From Rhyacophila brunnea (lineage: Eukaryota > Arthropoda > Insecta > Trichoptera > Rhyacophilidae): a DNA stretch of 64,000 nt. The notes under the pieces are model-generated. The model saw nothing but the letters and a program-made list of their open reading frames with translations. It searched no databases and had not been told where the DNA came from. Within the stretch, counting starts at the first letter, position 1, and the number at the start of each line of letters is the position of its first letter. The translations under genes were made by a program, and so were the position numbers. This document shows positions 36,401 to 48,767 of this stretch, piece by piece. Location: positions 186,001-250,000 of the forward strand of contig JAGYXB010000791.1 of NCBI GenBank assembly GCA_022495005.1. The letters are read 5' to 3'.

Positions 36401-39400
36401 CCTAATGACCAACCTATGCAATTATATATTTACATTAAATGTAATGCTTATTCTTGTAGAGTATTTACCTGTTATTTTTTATACAATGCGATCTGTCATT
36501 TATTATTATTATAGGTATATTTTTTCTCTTTAAAATAAAACATTGGCATGCCGTGCAAAATCATCTCGCATGCCATAGGTTCGCCACTACTGGTATAGGA
36601 CATTGGTAATATGAATTATATTGCATTAATTTGTGGAATGTAATGTAATTTATTTTATACTGATGTAAAATTATTCTCTTTACATGTCAGTTTGAAGTTT
36701 ATTTAAAATTTTTGCTGATTGATTGGGATTCTGCATCAATCCTTCATTACTTTGTAGCATAAGCAGTGATTTAAAAAAAAATCATTATTAATCACACATC
36801 TTTACTAAGTTTAATATTTTGGTATTGGAAATGATTAATTTTATATTATTATGTATTATATACATATATACTTTTAAAATAGACATTGCAATAATAGTAT
36901 ATTTATTTACAGCATCCAAAGCTGGTCTGCCGCATCGGTCCCTTCAGAGATTTCCTGCAGGACAATGTGCAACTTCTCAGTGAGAAATACTGGCCGACTC
37001 TGTGGTGTTTCGAGTCACGGTTTCATACAGTATTTGCTAGTATACTTAGAAGTCGAATTTTAAAAGATATAAAATATAAAAGGTAATTATTATATTACAT
37101 ATATTTTTTGTTTTAATGTATCCACATCTAGAGCTAAGGTAAATAATATAACAATAATAATTTAAGCATGCGTAAATAGTTTTTCTGGATACATCGCTAT
37201 TTACTGATGTTTGATGTTCAAAAGACAATTCATAAACTACTCTATGACAACATCTTCTTAGCTATGTGTTAAAACTGTGAACTAACATGCTCTTCCCATT
37301 TTTAACCGCACTTCCATTAGAAACTAACGAACTCCTCCCATTTAGTCGACAACAGCGCCTTCCTTCACGTAGCCAAGAAGATGTTGTCGTACAATAGTGA
37401 CATACTGTAAATTGTACAAGCGTTTTAGATAATAATAAATTTATTTAACATTTTATCAGCTGTTGGATGGATTGTATTCTTATCGAAATATACATGGAAC
37501 AGCTTTAATTTATCTATAATAGGCAATCTACTTTTATCTTTTCAAGAGATTCAGCAGTTACTTGGTGGTATTTCATAATTATTTATAAAATGAGTTCGTC
37601 GTTCGGTGTTCACTGCATATAAATATTGCTTGTGATACATGTATCGGTCACATGGTGAGCTTTGTTATGTACGAGTATTAAAACTCACTATTTGTGATGA
37701 ATGCAGTGACAAACACAATGTAAAAAAAAATTTTTTTGACCATGTCCGTTCCTAATAAGATCATAGGGCCTCCACAGAATATTCGAAAGTAATTTGATAT
37801 TATACAACAATACAACATTGCCATCAGCTCTAGTTAATTATCTGTTGAATGAAAGTTGCCTTCAGAGATATATAAAAAGCGTTGATTCTTACTCACTTTC
37901 ATATTATATTAGACGACTCGGTTATTAGATTTATCCACAGGATATTATAATATATTTATATTTCTGAAAACCTCTGATGCTGTAGGTACCTACTCGAAAA
38001 TTCGTAAATGTATTTCTTAATTTTTAGAAAATTTTATACCATAACTCAGATTGATTAGAAATGGACACTCATAGGTTATCAGTTTTAAAAAATTATGACT
38101 GATTATATCTTATCTTTCCACTTCAAATATAATGCCTTATCATTTTGGATTCTTGGGATGATGTACGTATGTACCTACATATATAGATTGTATACATTTA
38201 GTAACTTTATAAATAGTTTTGAAAATAATGGAGTATTACCATTTAAAAACCAATCAGTAATGTTTTTCTCCACAATAAATAGCTTATTTGATGCTGTAAA
38301 AAATTCATTGTTTGGGAAGTAGACAATCATGTTTACAAAATGCTAAATCAATATTATCCATTGTTTTATCGGAATTATCAACCATGCAACGCAACCATTG
38401 CCATTTCTAGTTTGGCACTATTGTTGATGTTATGTTTCGAGTTACGAACCCACCATGTTAACAACTCAAACTGAAACACTATAATTAACAAAAAGTAGGT
38501 TTCTCACTTCAAAAGATACATTTTCAATATTTAGGAAGTACCTTTAAATTTGATATTTGAATATTTTTTTAATGAGTTTTCTATACTGAGTATTGCGGCT
38601 AAGATACAATTTCATACTGTTAATATACGTTAGCACACAGAAGTCCCTGTGTTCCAATTTCAATGGGAGTGGGAGATGCTGTGTTCCCATCTTTCTCTTC
38701 CCAACTGCCTAAATATTAGAAGTGGAGACAATATCTTATGAGTTCTGTGATCTATGTGGCTTAACTTATGTGATTTCTTTTTCTAGGGAAATCCTTAAAT
38801 TATCAGATGGAGGTGAAGTGGCGCTTGATTGGATGGATCAAGGTTGTGAAAGTGATAGCCCAATTGTGATTATTTTACCTGGATTAACAGGAGCTTCTCA
38901 AGCTGATTATATTAAGTGTCTAGTCAATGGAGCGCTTACTATAGGTGTAAGAACTGTGATATTTAATAACAGAGGTCTCGGCGGCATGATCCTAAAGGTA
39001 ATCTATATACATTATTATAAAAATAATGTACTGTTTGTCAAGCCAAAGTGTATCAGGTTTTGTGGCGCTATAAAGTTCATGCAGATGTTAACATTGCACA
39101 CATATTACATCAAACAAGCCAGCTCACCTTTGGATAACGATAACTTTGGAAAAATTGTATATTAAAATTATTGCATTTACGTTATCTAATTTCTTAATAT
39201 GAATTCTGTATTTTATCATATTTTACTGACTATCATTTGTACGTAGTATTTTATATCATTACAATCACAATCAATTATAATAAATTCACTTAATAGTCAA
39301 TCTCAAGTCATATGACTAATAAAGATTAGATTGATATAGATAACATTGAAAATAATATGTTTGGCTAACTAACAACGATTAATCGGTCCATCACAGTAAT

Positions 39401-42400
39401 TTTTTTGCACAGACCTAGTTTTAATTTCAGTATTTTATACATTCTATCCAAAAGTTCTACTAAACTCAATATATTTCCAAACGAATCAGTGACTTTGAAG
39501 AGAGAATACATATTGACTGTTTAAAAATAAATATTATCTTGATATCATTTTATTATGTCATATATATATAATAATAATAATATAAGATATTATCTTTATT
39601 TTCTCTAAAATCTAGTGTAGATCTCGGCCGCCTCCTCAGGTTTCTTCAGTTTTATTTTTTGACAAATGGTGGTTAACACATTTATTCAGATGCGGGAGTC
39701 AAACTGAGTTTTAGCGGCAACCATTATGCGACTCTTCCACCGCCTCTCTTTTTTATTAATTGTCATATTGTATGTAATTATCATTTCAGACACCACGCTT
39801 ATATTGTGCGGCCAATTTTGAAGATTTGTCTGAAGTTGTAAAGCATGTTCGCAATGATCATCCAACATGTCCCATCGGAGCCACCGGTATCTCTATGGGT
39901 GGACTCATCCTGGGCAATTATTTAGCTGCTAAAGGAAAAACTTGCGGCATCAATGCATCGATGATCATTTCAGTGCCTTGGAATGTTTTCAAAGGTAAAT
40001 TGAAAGTAATATGATTGTCTAGTATAGCATTTCTCAGTTATATTTTATCCAACGTAACGTCACCCCTTAAAAAATGTTGCCTAACATTATAGAAAAAATG
40101 CACAGCAGACAAAACATTTTATTTGCTACAAATTTCTTTAAGTTCATGTTTGGATTCTTCAAAAAATTCCAGTGCACAGTCATACTAATTTAAATAAATA
40201 GGTTTGTGCGTCGCTTGGAATAGAATAACTTTTTTGTCGCTTTCACTTTTACCTATTCCAAGTCATGCAATGTGTGGCGAGGGGTGGAGGTAAGCTTAAG
40301 ATCCAACATAAATAACACACCCTAAACTTTATCGGTCATAGTTATTTGTTTTCATTGAACTAATAATACAAATCGCAGATGGTGCTGGTTAGTTTTTAAA
40401 AATCAATCAAACCCTGCCTAAGCCAAACCATAATAGTTTAGGTATGCTATGGACGACCCGACAAAAATAGTGCACACTTTTTCAGTCATACTAATTTATT
40501 TTGTGGAATTAAGAATACATATTATTACAGATGGTGGTGGTTAGTTTTTTAAAATTCATTGTGTGTTAAGTATTTTTACCCAGTCTTTTTCAATCCCTCT
40601 TTGTCAATATTGCATCATACAACCACCGATTGGGAAATGTTGGTCCGGTTTATTATAATAAATAACTTAATAACAATGTCGATATTATTTAATGTGCTAC
40701 AAGTTTTAATTTTTGAGCGTGCAACCGAGATGATTAGTAAGTTGATCCTCAGGTCAGAGCTTGATACTACATATAATTTTATTTATATAATTGATATTAA
40801 TATTGGAAAGCAATGGACTATCAACCTAACTAGGTACTTTGACCCATTTGTATAATTTATATTAGACTGACATGCCTGGTAATACACGATAAATTGTTTT
40901 ATAGTTCTGAATAAGCTTGAAAAATGATCATGCTGTTTCAGCCTTGACAATGATCCCTGCAATGTATTTGGAATATCATACCAGCGCATCTATTCTATAC
41001 ACAAGACTGCTTTCAGCCGCTATGGCAGCTATCTAGGGTAGGTTTGTATCAAAGTATTAGCACTTATTGTAACAATTACAATAAGTTAGTTGTAATTGTT
41101 ACAATAAGTGCTGTTTTAACAGCAACGCTTTCGGCTGTGGTAAATTTTAGAGCGAGATAGACAGTTTTAACTGTTTAATGGCTAACTTAATGTAATTGTT
41201 AATACTTCGATACGAACCTACCCTAGATAGCTGCCGTAGCGGCCGAAAGCAGTCTTGTGTATAAAATAGATGCGCAGGAGCACTAAAGGAATTGTCCAAA
41301 GTCATTCATTTAATGATTTTTTTTATATACCAAAAACGCTGTGAAATATTTTATGCCGACATATTCGAGTGACAATAAAATTGCTGAAATTTCTGGTGGA
41401 ACAAAGAGTTCCCATATTATATTCTGCACATTAACGGTAATGAAAATCAGATGCATTGTAACATGAAAATCTCTTTTCAGGATCTGAAAGTATCGAGAAG
41501 CCGTACCTGAATAATTTCTTGTGTCGCCATTTAGCAGGGACTTTGCTCAAGACTATCGATAAATGTGAAGCATTGAAAGAAGCTTTGGTGAATATTTTTT
41601 ATTACATAATATAATATTTGCAATGGTAACTCAAATATTTTATCATGGTTTGAGAGAGCATGATTTTACAAATCGATACCCTAGTTATAGTTTCAAACAA
41701 CTCAACATTTCAAGGTTTTGAGTTAATGATGTTTGACGTAGAGTTTTTTCTTTATAATTCAGTAAAGAAAGAAGTCAAAACTTTCTTAAATGCATCACAA
41801 GAATATGAAATAATCCTTTTTGAATTCAACTGTAAAATTTCATTGAGTATTGCTGAATCAAAAAATCACATTTTCCTTAAAAATCAAGGTTTTCAAAATG
41901 AAATGAAAATTATTGTCAAAAGTTTCAGACACTTCATCATAGAAATGTTTTCATATATAACTATGGTATTGGAATGTGAGCGTGCATTCATTGTTATCTA
42001 ACCTTCGCAAAAGGCCAGTACACCAAACCACAATTTTATAAAACTTATTAGATTAGCTACTATTTTTGTCTGTCATAGGTACAGAAAAATTGATAACATA
42101 ATTATTGTACAGTTAACATGATTTGTGAAATTAATTTGTTTGAACATTGAGTCATTAGTTATTTAAACTTTTATATGGACTGGATTCCTTCCATCATACA
42201 TCATCAATCCTTCTGATGACAAAATGACTGATGATCAGAAAATACAAAAATTATGCAGTACAAAAGTTTTTAGGTACAATTTTATTTACATGTCAAGCCC
42301 TTTCGTATTATTTTTAAAGTATTAAGTAACTATGTATTATGATTACAATATTATTTCTACCTATTTTTATGAAATTACCGAACAATAATGAAATTTGAAA

Positions 42401-45400
42401 ATTATACATTTAACCCGGCGCCCGCTTCTGTCACGAAAGTAGTACGCGAAATTGCGCAAAACTACGGGGCTACAGCGCTTCTGTCGCCAATGTTGTACGC
42501 AAAAATGCGCCGGTCGATTATGTAGAATATACATGACGCATGATTTTGAAATCTCTACCATAATTTGCCTTATTTCATTACCAACGGTGACATATATATA
42601 ATATTGTCAAATAAATTATGTTACAATACTAAAACTTCGATGTTTGACATGCCTTCGACAGGCCGTCAATCTACGCTCATTTAATTTTGGCTTGAAACAT
42701 CGCGCCACTTTACTGCGTTTGCGCAGTATGCGTAATATCACTGTTGTGAGAGGACTGTGCAAGGAATCGCTCTTGTCGTTTTTCCGTACAAAATATTACG
42801 TATTTTACGCGATCTATTGTATTGTGTGAATACTATTATAATATTTAAAAATTTTTTGTCTGTGTTATTGTTTATGTGTTTTTAACTATTCCATTCATGT
42901 GTATTAAACTGTTATAAGGTGTTTTGACTATATTTTTTTGGACTATTTTACCTTTGTTATCGTGTGAGTGTTTGGTTGAAAACTTTTTTCAAACTTCAAT
43001 ATGGCTGGTTTAAGTGAGGAATTGGACTCCGATTACGAAATGTCTGAAGAAGAATTGGAACCATCTGACCTCAGTGATGTAGATATATCAGAAGAGCCAA
43101 TTGAACACTTGAGAACATGGACATCCGGACCCCATGTCCCGATCGTGTATGAGTTTGATGATTTTCAATCCGGCATAGCAAACAGCGATTTGACTGAGAC
43201 TTCGCCTGAGTGTCTTTTTTTTGAACATTTTTAAACCGTGATATAATGTTGAAGGTAGTCCAACAAACAAACATTTTTTTTCACTATCAATATAATACTC
43301 AAGAACTTGGACCAAAATCACGTTCTCATAATTGGATCGATACAACTGTATCAGAATTATATGCATTTTTTGCGGTGTCAATGCTCATGACACGAAACAA
43401 ACATTTGTCACTAGAAGAACACTGGAGTACGGATTGTTTTTTAAGTGCACCCATTTTCGGTCAGACAATGCCTAGAGACCGATATGAGTTATTGCTCCAA
43501 ATGCTCCATTTTTCCGATCCAACAAGTGTTACCTCAGATAGACTAAATAAAATTAGGTTACTTTTAGAGCATACACGCAAAATTTTCAAAGACACGATGA
43601 TTCCGCATCAAAATCTCTGTATCGATGAGAGCATTATTGTTTTTAAAGGGAGACTTATTTTTAAACAATTTATTCCATCGAAGCGTCATCGTTTCGGTAT
43701 CAAAATGTTCGTGCTGTGTGACGTTATGACGGGTTATATTTTAGATTTTATTATTTATTGTGGTGACGGGACAGACATAGTGGATAGCCAAAACTTTGGA
43801 ATTTCCGGAGCTGTTGTGACAACGCTGCTGACCGAGTATCTGGGCAAAGGGCATTCGTTGTGGTGCGATAACTGGTACACCGGTCCACAGTTATTCAAAC
43901 ACCTCCATGAAAATAAAACCAATGCTTGTGGGACTGTACGTAAGAATCGCAAAGAAATGCCATGCTTCAAAAAGCTGAAAAAGGGGGAGACAGAGGCAAA
44001 GTCAAAAAGCCCACTGTTGGCTCTCAAATGGTGTGACAGAAGAGATGTCCACATGCTTACAACCATGCACGATGACTCCTTCGGTCCAACCGGTAAAACT
44101 AATTTTAGAACCGGAGAACCCATTATGAAGCCAAAGTGCATCTTAGAGTATAATAAAAATATGGGGACTGTCGACAAGGCCGACATGATGCTCAGCAGCT
44201 TGTCGTGCATGAGGAAATCTGTGAAATGGTACAAAAAAGTAGCATTTCACATGATTGACCTCTATTTATTAAATTCATTCTATATGTATAAATCTGTTAC
44301 TGGTAGTAAAAAAACTTTAGGAGAATTTCAGTTAGTCGTGATAAAACAATTAGTTGCTAAGTACGCTGTGAAAATCACGAAAACTCCACAACCCAGACCA
44401 TCGACTAGTGAAAATCCATTGAGGTTGTTACCTAGAACTTTAACAGATCATTTGCCGGAACACATTCCGCCCACGGCAAATAATAAAAAGCCCAGAAGAC
44501 GCTGCCATGTGTGCGGAAATTCAAAAATTAATAAAAAAAAAACATCTCTATCTAGATATATGTGTTGTATTTGCAATGTGGCTTTATGTCTCAGTCCGTG
44601 TTATAAAATCTACCACTCTTCAAAACAATTTTAAATGTGAAAAGTAAAAATAAATATGTAACTCAGTAATAATATTTAATAGCTGTTTAAGTGTCTGCCT
44701 AAAAGTTTGTTTAGTCTAAAATTATTGTGCTATATTTACGACCCTACTCAGGGAAAAAACATTATGTGTGATTTTATTACCATTTGTGAAGTGTTTCTAT
44801 ACTCGCGTCAAGCACGAGCGTGACGAATAACAAAATACAAGCCTTGCAGTGCTCCATATACATAAAACAAAATGGCGGAAATCTTCTAAATGGTGAGTCT
44901 TTGTATAGAATTAATTTCTTCGGATATTTTTGACATTATGACTGATTTATTACGGTTTTTTAATGTTGTAAAATAATCTGAACATGTCTAGGCGCCTAAA
45001 GAGCCATAAAACTCATTTTTTATTACCATTTTTATTATGAAACACAGAAGTTAAATTAAACAAAAACCGTCACCGCGGAGAGTGAATTCGTCATACTACA
45101 ATAGCCCGCGAGTGCCAGGTTAAGAACAGTAGAACCTCAATTATGCGGACTAATTGAGGATGAAGGTAGATCAGATAATCATAAGTATTAGGGAAAGAAA
45201 AAAAATTCTATTACGTATTGATTTTTGCTTAAGGTGACGCATCAGTGAAACGCCAAATAATGTTCAACTGTACGCGCGACGAAAATTTGTACTTGCTTCG
45301 CATTCATTGAGAGAACGTGGAGTCGGACGCACGTCACTTTGCTGCGTGATGGCGACGGGCCAATTAATTCTAAAATCGTGTAAAGATGACTAAAAACTTT

Positions 45401-48400
45401 ACCCATTTACTTTAAAAAGCAAACATGTCAATGAATATATTATTATTGATACTAATAGAATAATAAACAGAACATAAAATGGACGTATGTTGGATTTATA
45501 TGAGAAATAATATTTCGTTTGACAGGCGTCATTTTCACCCGCAATCCGCACATCGCCTAGCAACGATCTTTTTAGACCGTGCCTCAACTAATGCATGGCC
45601 TTAAAGGTAGCTGTCTTTTTCGAAGCTGCCAAATCACGAATTCTTTTAAAACAAAAGTTGTCTTGAGTTACATTTGTCTTGGCTCTCAACCCACTTCATG
45701 GCGACATCTAAGCATCGACATGCTTCAGAATGTGTAAGACCCAATATTTCCCCCATTTTGAATATCTTTTTTTGTTTTCTTGATCTTGTTCCTTTGAGGC
45801 AGATATTTCCTCATTCAAAATTTGGAATCCAGAATCGTTACAACACAATTTAAACCAATTTGTACCCCGGTGCAGTATTTTTACATCTTGATGTTAAAGA
45901 TTTGTTGAATGCTTTTTTATAATTTAAATGTCTCATTAGCATTATAGGTAAACTCTTTGTCGTATTCTTCTTTCTCCAAAAACACCTTTAACATGCCTAT
46001 AAAAGTGTTTGCTGAAGTTGTCAGCTGAAAGCTTATCCCCATGAATTTTCACTTCTCTAATACCATATTGCCCTTTAAATTTTCGAGCCAATCTGAAATT
46101 GATTTGAAGTTTGAATCTCTATTCAATCTTGTGTTAAAAAATCTCGATTTTCACATAATTATGGATCAGATATTGTTTGTCCAGACGATCGCCTTTGAAT
46201 GAACCAAATGAAAATACACCCTTTGACTTCTTCATAACATGATTTTTTCATAACTTTACGCTCTAAGAGCATGATGCATGCAATCTCAAACCGCATTGAA
46301 GGTATTCAGTGGATGAACGGCCTAATAAGAAATGTATACGTCACATCTGCGTACAAAATACCTATGACCCCAAAGTTACTGCTTTATCTGGTATTAAAAT
46401 ATTATGCAATAATTGGAAGCATTCTTTCAAAATATCACCTAAGGTAGTTTATTGTAAGATAACTGTAATAAATAAGGCGAAAGTCTCGAAACACACTGGT
46501 GATAATAAGATTGTCATGGGGTGATTGGTATAAATGATAATACATTATAAAGAGATTATTATGTAAATCCCTTTTCATTTCACGTAAATTCTGCATCAGC
46601 TATCTGAAATGATATGAAATAACAGAAATGAATGAATGATAGATAATATACATGAAATTAGCTGCAGAAAGCGGAACTGTGTGGCCACTCGATTACTAAA
46701 TGAATATTTATTGGGAATACTTTGTCCGAAATTCAATTATAAAAACACTGAAAAGTAGTAAAGAAATTATTTATGGTTTATTAACTATTCAATTTATGCT
46801 GTGCAGTTCTGACACTAATTCCACACTTCTTGACAATTTCAATTTTTTAAATTATTATAAGAAAATAAATATTTTAAAAATTGGTCATAATACTGGCGTG
46901 TGGCCATAATGTGACGTCACTAATACTTACGTTCATGCATGCATATTGGCATTATTTAGATTGAAGGTAATTTGATGTTCTATGCATGCTCCGCTCCTTA
47001 AAGCTGCCATCCCCTCCCCTCCCCTCCCCTCGGACATTATATAATTTGTAAACTGCCTAATTTTTTCACTTTGTTTTTTATAAGAGATCGTTGAGATACT
47101 GACACCATATTTAAACAAAAAAACGCCCTGAGTCACCTCTTTTCAAATCATTGATTATATCCACTTTGTCTTTCAAATATTGAACGAACACGCTTTCTTT
47201 TCAATAGCATATCAATAATATTCAAAATAAATATTTAAATCAATATTATTATAATTAACTATTTCTTTTATTCAACGAATAATTCACAAGATTTAAGAAT
47301 ATATCATTCTGATTATTGAACATATATAATTTTGAAAAACACTTTCTGAGAGAATATATTATAACCAATAGAAAAAATCTTTTTTGAAAAAAAATTAAGC
47401 CAACCCGACGGGTTTTAAATTTTATGAAATGCATTGGCGAACTCTAATATGCTATACTGATTTTTGAAAACGGCGAATTTTATTAGGTAATTGAAAATGT
47501 TTGAATTTTATTCATTGTAAAAGATTTTTATATTTGTTCTTATTGTCTACGCTTATAATAGTGATTAAGCCATATAATAGCAATTTTTCAATGATTGTCT
47601 ATGCTCAAAAAGTGTCGCTTAGATGCTTTCAAGTATTGATTAAAAAAATCTGACGTTTCTCTGCGGTGTACTCTCGGTAAATTGAGCCCAAGCTTGTGAT
47701 AAATGTAAATCCAGTAATTATTGTAAGATGGTAATGGCTGTTTGTTATCTTTAAATTACAGAATATTCTGACCATATACAGAAGTTCTGATTTTTCTGTT
47801 CGTAAATTTCAGGGCCCATGGGACTTCGAGGAAATAATGCAAAGTAAAACGGTCCGAGAGTTTGACGCAGCATTTACTTCCAAACATTTTGGATACAGAG
47901 ATGTGGAAGATTATTACAGTGCGGCGACACTACACAATAAATTGGATAAAATAATGATACCACTGATGTGCCTTAGTGCTGCCGATGATCCATTCCAACC
48001 ACTTGAAGGTTAGGACTCAACTCTTCTGTTTATTTTAATTAGTAAATGTGATCCCAACAAGACAGTTAAGCATTGATTTTATTACAAAATGCCTGTCAAT
48101 AGAAATTGAAATATAATTCTTACGGTGGACGTTATTACATTGTATGTTGGTATTTAGTTAATTTTTTGTCAGCCCTATTATGTACTACGTAATTAAAATA
48201 AAGTGTTACCTTGTTGATCCCATATATTATAGATAGTAGACACAAGCTTATACCTGATATGAGTTTTTATTAAAATGACACTTGGCAATGTCGCAGTTAA
48301 CTGTTAATTGTAGACCCAAATTATTGCTTTGTTATCATACTTTGGTGAATAGTTAATGTCATATAATTATGTATTTTATCTTCAATACTAAAATATATGG

Positions 48401-48767
48401 TTTCCACAGCTATGTTAGCATAATGGTACTGAATGCATGTTTCTCAAATTTATACAATGCCGAAAGATCTTTTGTACTTACATAATATTATGTTGATACA
48501 CATTACACAGTACAAATGCAGTTTCACGTAAAATAGTTGGTTGATTCTAACAGCTCATCTGCATTTTTAGCAATCCCGGTAGAAGAAGCAGCAAAATCAG
48601 AACACGTAGCCATAGTGATTACTGCTCGCGGAGGGCACATCGGCTTTATGGAAGGCTTATGGCCGGGAGAAGCGGGAGATCAATACATGGCAAGACTGTT
48701 TTCGCAATACTATCGAGCCATCTTCAGAGATGGCACATCCTTCGCACAATATGATAAAATAGAATAA
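30486..48767 (+). CDS. ABHD3: Alpha/beta hydrolase, ABHD1/ABHD3 type (seven coding exons)
   Basis: Coding exons: 30486-30587, 36913-37082, 38787-38997, 39790-39994, 41481-41587, 47813-48008 and 48571-48767. Every junction has GT/AG and phases agree, giving 395 residues. Residues 15-33 form a hydrophobic N-terminal anchor. The oxyanion-side motif is LPGLTGAS and the family motif is FNNRG at about 151-155. Nucleophile Ser196 lies in GISMGG, the acid is Asp323 or Asp324 in SAADDPF, and the base is His353 in GGHIGF. All triad positions are intact. Vertebrate ABHD3 is a membrane-anchored phospholipase acting on medium-chain and oxidised phosphatidylcholines; the same activity here is inferred. The stop overlaps an AATAAA. 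ABHD1 and ABHD3 cannot be told apart without a tree. Confidence 0.93.
31606..32192. mobile_element. hAT-type MITE (587 bp) in ABHD3 intron 1
   Basis: The ends CAGTGGCGAAGGGTG and CACCTTTCGCCACTG are inverted repeats that extend inward for well over 100 bp, with GGTAGGCTGTTAAGAT mirrored near the right end. An exact 8-bp duplication ATATACCT lies on each side (31598-31605, 32193-32200). Diverged, incomplete sequence of the same family lies at 40270-40560. It encodes nothing. Confidence 0.93.
32411..32667. mobile_element. TA-flanked MITE (257 bp)
   Basis: TCCGTGTATGGCGTGAAT at the left is mirrored by ATTCACGCCATACACGGA at the right. The inverted repeats are about 90-100 bp and include CAGCTATTTGTA on both arms. 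TA borders both ends, consistent with a Tc1/mariner-type origin. It lies in ABHD3 intron 1. Confidence 0.85.
32709..33252. mobile_element. TAA-flanked MITE, Harbinger-like (544 bp)
   Basis: TGCCGGCGCTCCATTGGC at the left is mirrored by GCCAATGGAGCGCTGGCA at the right. TAA lies on both sides (32706-32708, 33253-33255), matching the 3-bp TWA target of PIF/Harbinger elements. An internal GTCTGCGGACTTTTTAATCC palindrome is present. The short frames on both strands are incidental. Confidence 0.8.
33371..35485. mobile_element. Non-autonomous hAT element hosting a palindromic insertion
   Basis: It starts CAGGGCTCGAAATGTCC and ends CTATTTCAAGCACTG, with an exact 8-bp duplication GTGAGTAG (33363-33370, 35486-35493). 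Subterminal GGAGCGCT and CCGGTTC motifs match the MITE at 18303-18538. About 725 bp belong to the hAT element, and the remaining 1390 bp are the TTAA-flanked palindrome inside it. No transposase is present. Confidence 0.9.
33568..34957. mobile_element. TTAA-flanked 1.39-kb near-perfect palindrome (fold-back element)
   Basis: TTAA at 33564-33567 and 34958-34961 flank GGGGGGACATGCTCGTCG and its mirror CGACGAGCATGTCCCCC. The left arm (33568-34248) and right arm (34279-34957) are almost identical as reverse complements, about 680 bp each, with a 30-bp T-rich spacer. No reading frame of note exists. The TTAA target suggests piggyBac-type mobilisation. The arms would fold into a very long hairpin when single-stranded or transcribed in ABHD3 intron 1. 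Confidence 0.92.
35494..36912. other. Remainder of ABHD3 intron 1
   Basis: AT-rich intronic DNA. A hAT-like end (CATAGGTTCGCCACTACTG) is present near 36576-36594, but I found no matching left end with a target duplication. The intron ends with a normal TTTATTTACAG acceptor. Confidence 0.45.
37244..37390. repeat. Short inverted repeat in ABHD3 intron 2
   Basis: ATGACAACATCTTCTTAGCT at the left is mirrored by AGCCAAGAAGATGTTGTCGT at the right with two mismatches. About 107 bp lie between the arms. No target duplication is clear. Probable small MITE remnant. Confidence 0.5.
40270..40560. repeat. Degenerate relative of the hAT MITE at 31606-32192
   Basis: GGCGAGGGGTGGAGGTAAGC followed by TTAAGATCCAACATAAATA and TGGTTAGTTTTTAAAAATCA match one end of the 31606 element. 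Part of this appears a second time from about 40470 (AATAGTGCACACTTTTTCAG). The copy lacks a matching right terminus. It lies in ABHD3 intron 4. Confidence 0.55.
40983..41275. mobile_element. MITE with ~75-bp terminal inverted repeats
   Basis: GCGCATCTATTCTATACACA at the left is mirrored by TGTGTATAAAATAGATGCGC at the right. Homology continues inward through GGCAGCTATCTAGGGTAGGT. The centre contains a second palindrome around TGTAACAATTACAATAAG. No clear target duplication. It lies in intron 4, about 200 bp upstream of ABHD3 exon 5. Confidence 0.8.
42414..45119 (+). mobile_element. piggyBac-like transposon, near complete
   Basis: TTAA at 42410-42413 and 45120-45123 bracket a 2.7-kb element. 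It begins CCCGGCGCCCGC and ends GCGGGCTATT in reverse-complement sense, that is, GCCCGCGAGTGCCAGG on the plus strand. The terminal inverted repeat is short and imperfect, with further similarity (GTAGTACGCG versus GTAGTATGACG) just inside. It carries one transposase frame with a single lesion and lies in sense orientation in ABHD3 intron 5. Confidence 0.92.
43001..44634 (+). pseudogene. piggyBac-like transposase (PGBD4-like), one frameshift
   Basis: An acidic N-terminus starts MAGLSEELDSDYEMSEEEL and runs to 43234. One T appears to be missing from the run at about 43226-43230; restoring register links FFEHF to the DIMLKVVQQTN region, and the second frame runs 43246-44634. Catalytic aspartates are visible in LCIDESIIVFKGR, WCDNWYTGPQLF and NMGTVDKADMML, matching the DDD core of piggyBac. 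The C-terminus is a cysteine-rich finger from CHVCGN to SPCYKIYH. Apart from the frameshift, no stop is present over the whole length, so the insertion is young or was recently active. Confidence 0.92.
45233..45600 (-). mobile_element. TTAA-flanked MITE (368 bp), copy 2
   Basis: TTAA at 45229-45232 and 45601-45604. The ends GGTGACGCATCAGTGAAAC and GCATGGCC resemble those of copies 1 and 3 less closely than they resemble each other, so this copy is the most diverged. On the minus strand it keeps IRPFYVLFIILLV and YSLTCLLFKVNG, the hydrophobic frame shared by all three copies. It lies in ABHD3 intron 5, antisense to the gene. Confidence 0.82.
45605..46270 (-). pseudogene. pogo/Tigger-type transposase relic
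   Basis: Minus-strand frames read SISDWLENLKGQYGIRE then VKIHGDKLSADNFS, the CENP-B-like DNA-binding region, followed by EFTYNANETF, which corresponds to the first catalytic block (YNADET) with Asp replaced by Asn. After a deletion the C-terminal helix LTHSEACRCLDVAMKWVE appears. Stops and frameshifts are frequent, and the middle of the DDE domain is missing. It lies in ABHD3 intron 5. Confidence 0.75.
47011..47030 (+). repeat. (CCCCT)n microsatellite
   Basis: Four tandem CCCCT units in ABHD3 intron 5. They are short and unremarkable apart from being C-rich in AT-rich surroundings. Confidence 0.9.

Noticed and set aside
36326..36594. CAGAGGTTCGCGG and CGCCACTACTG as a hAT MITE
   Set aside because: The two termini are only weakly complementary and no 8-bp duplication surrounds them.
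43755..44234. Long minus-strand frame of 159 codons
   Set aside because: It is the antisense shadow of the piggyBac transposase and has no independent motif.
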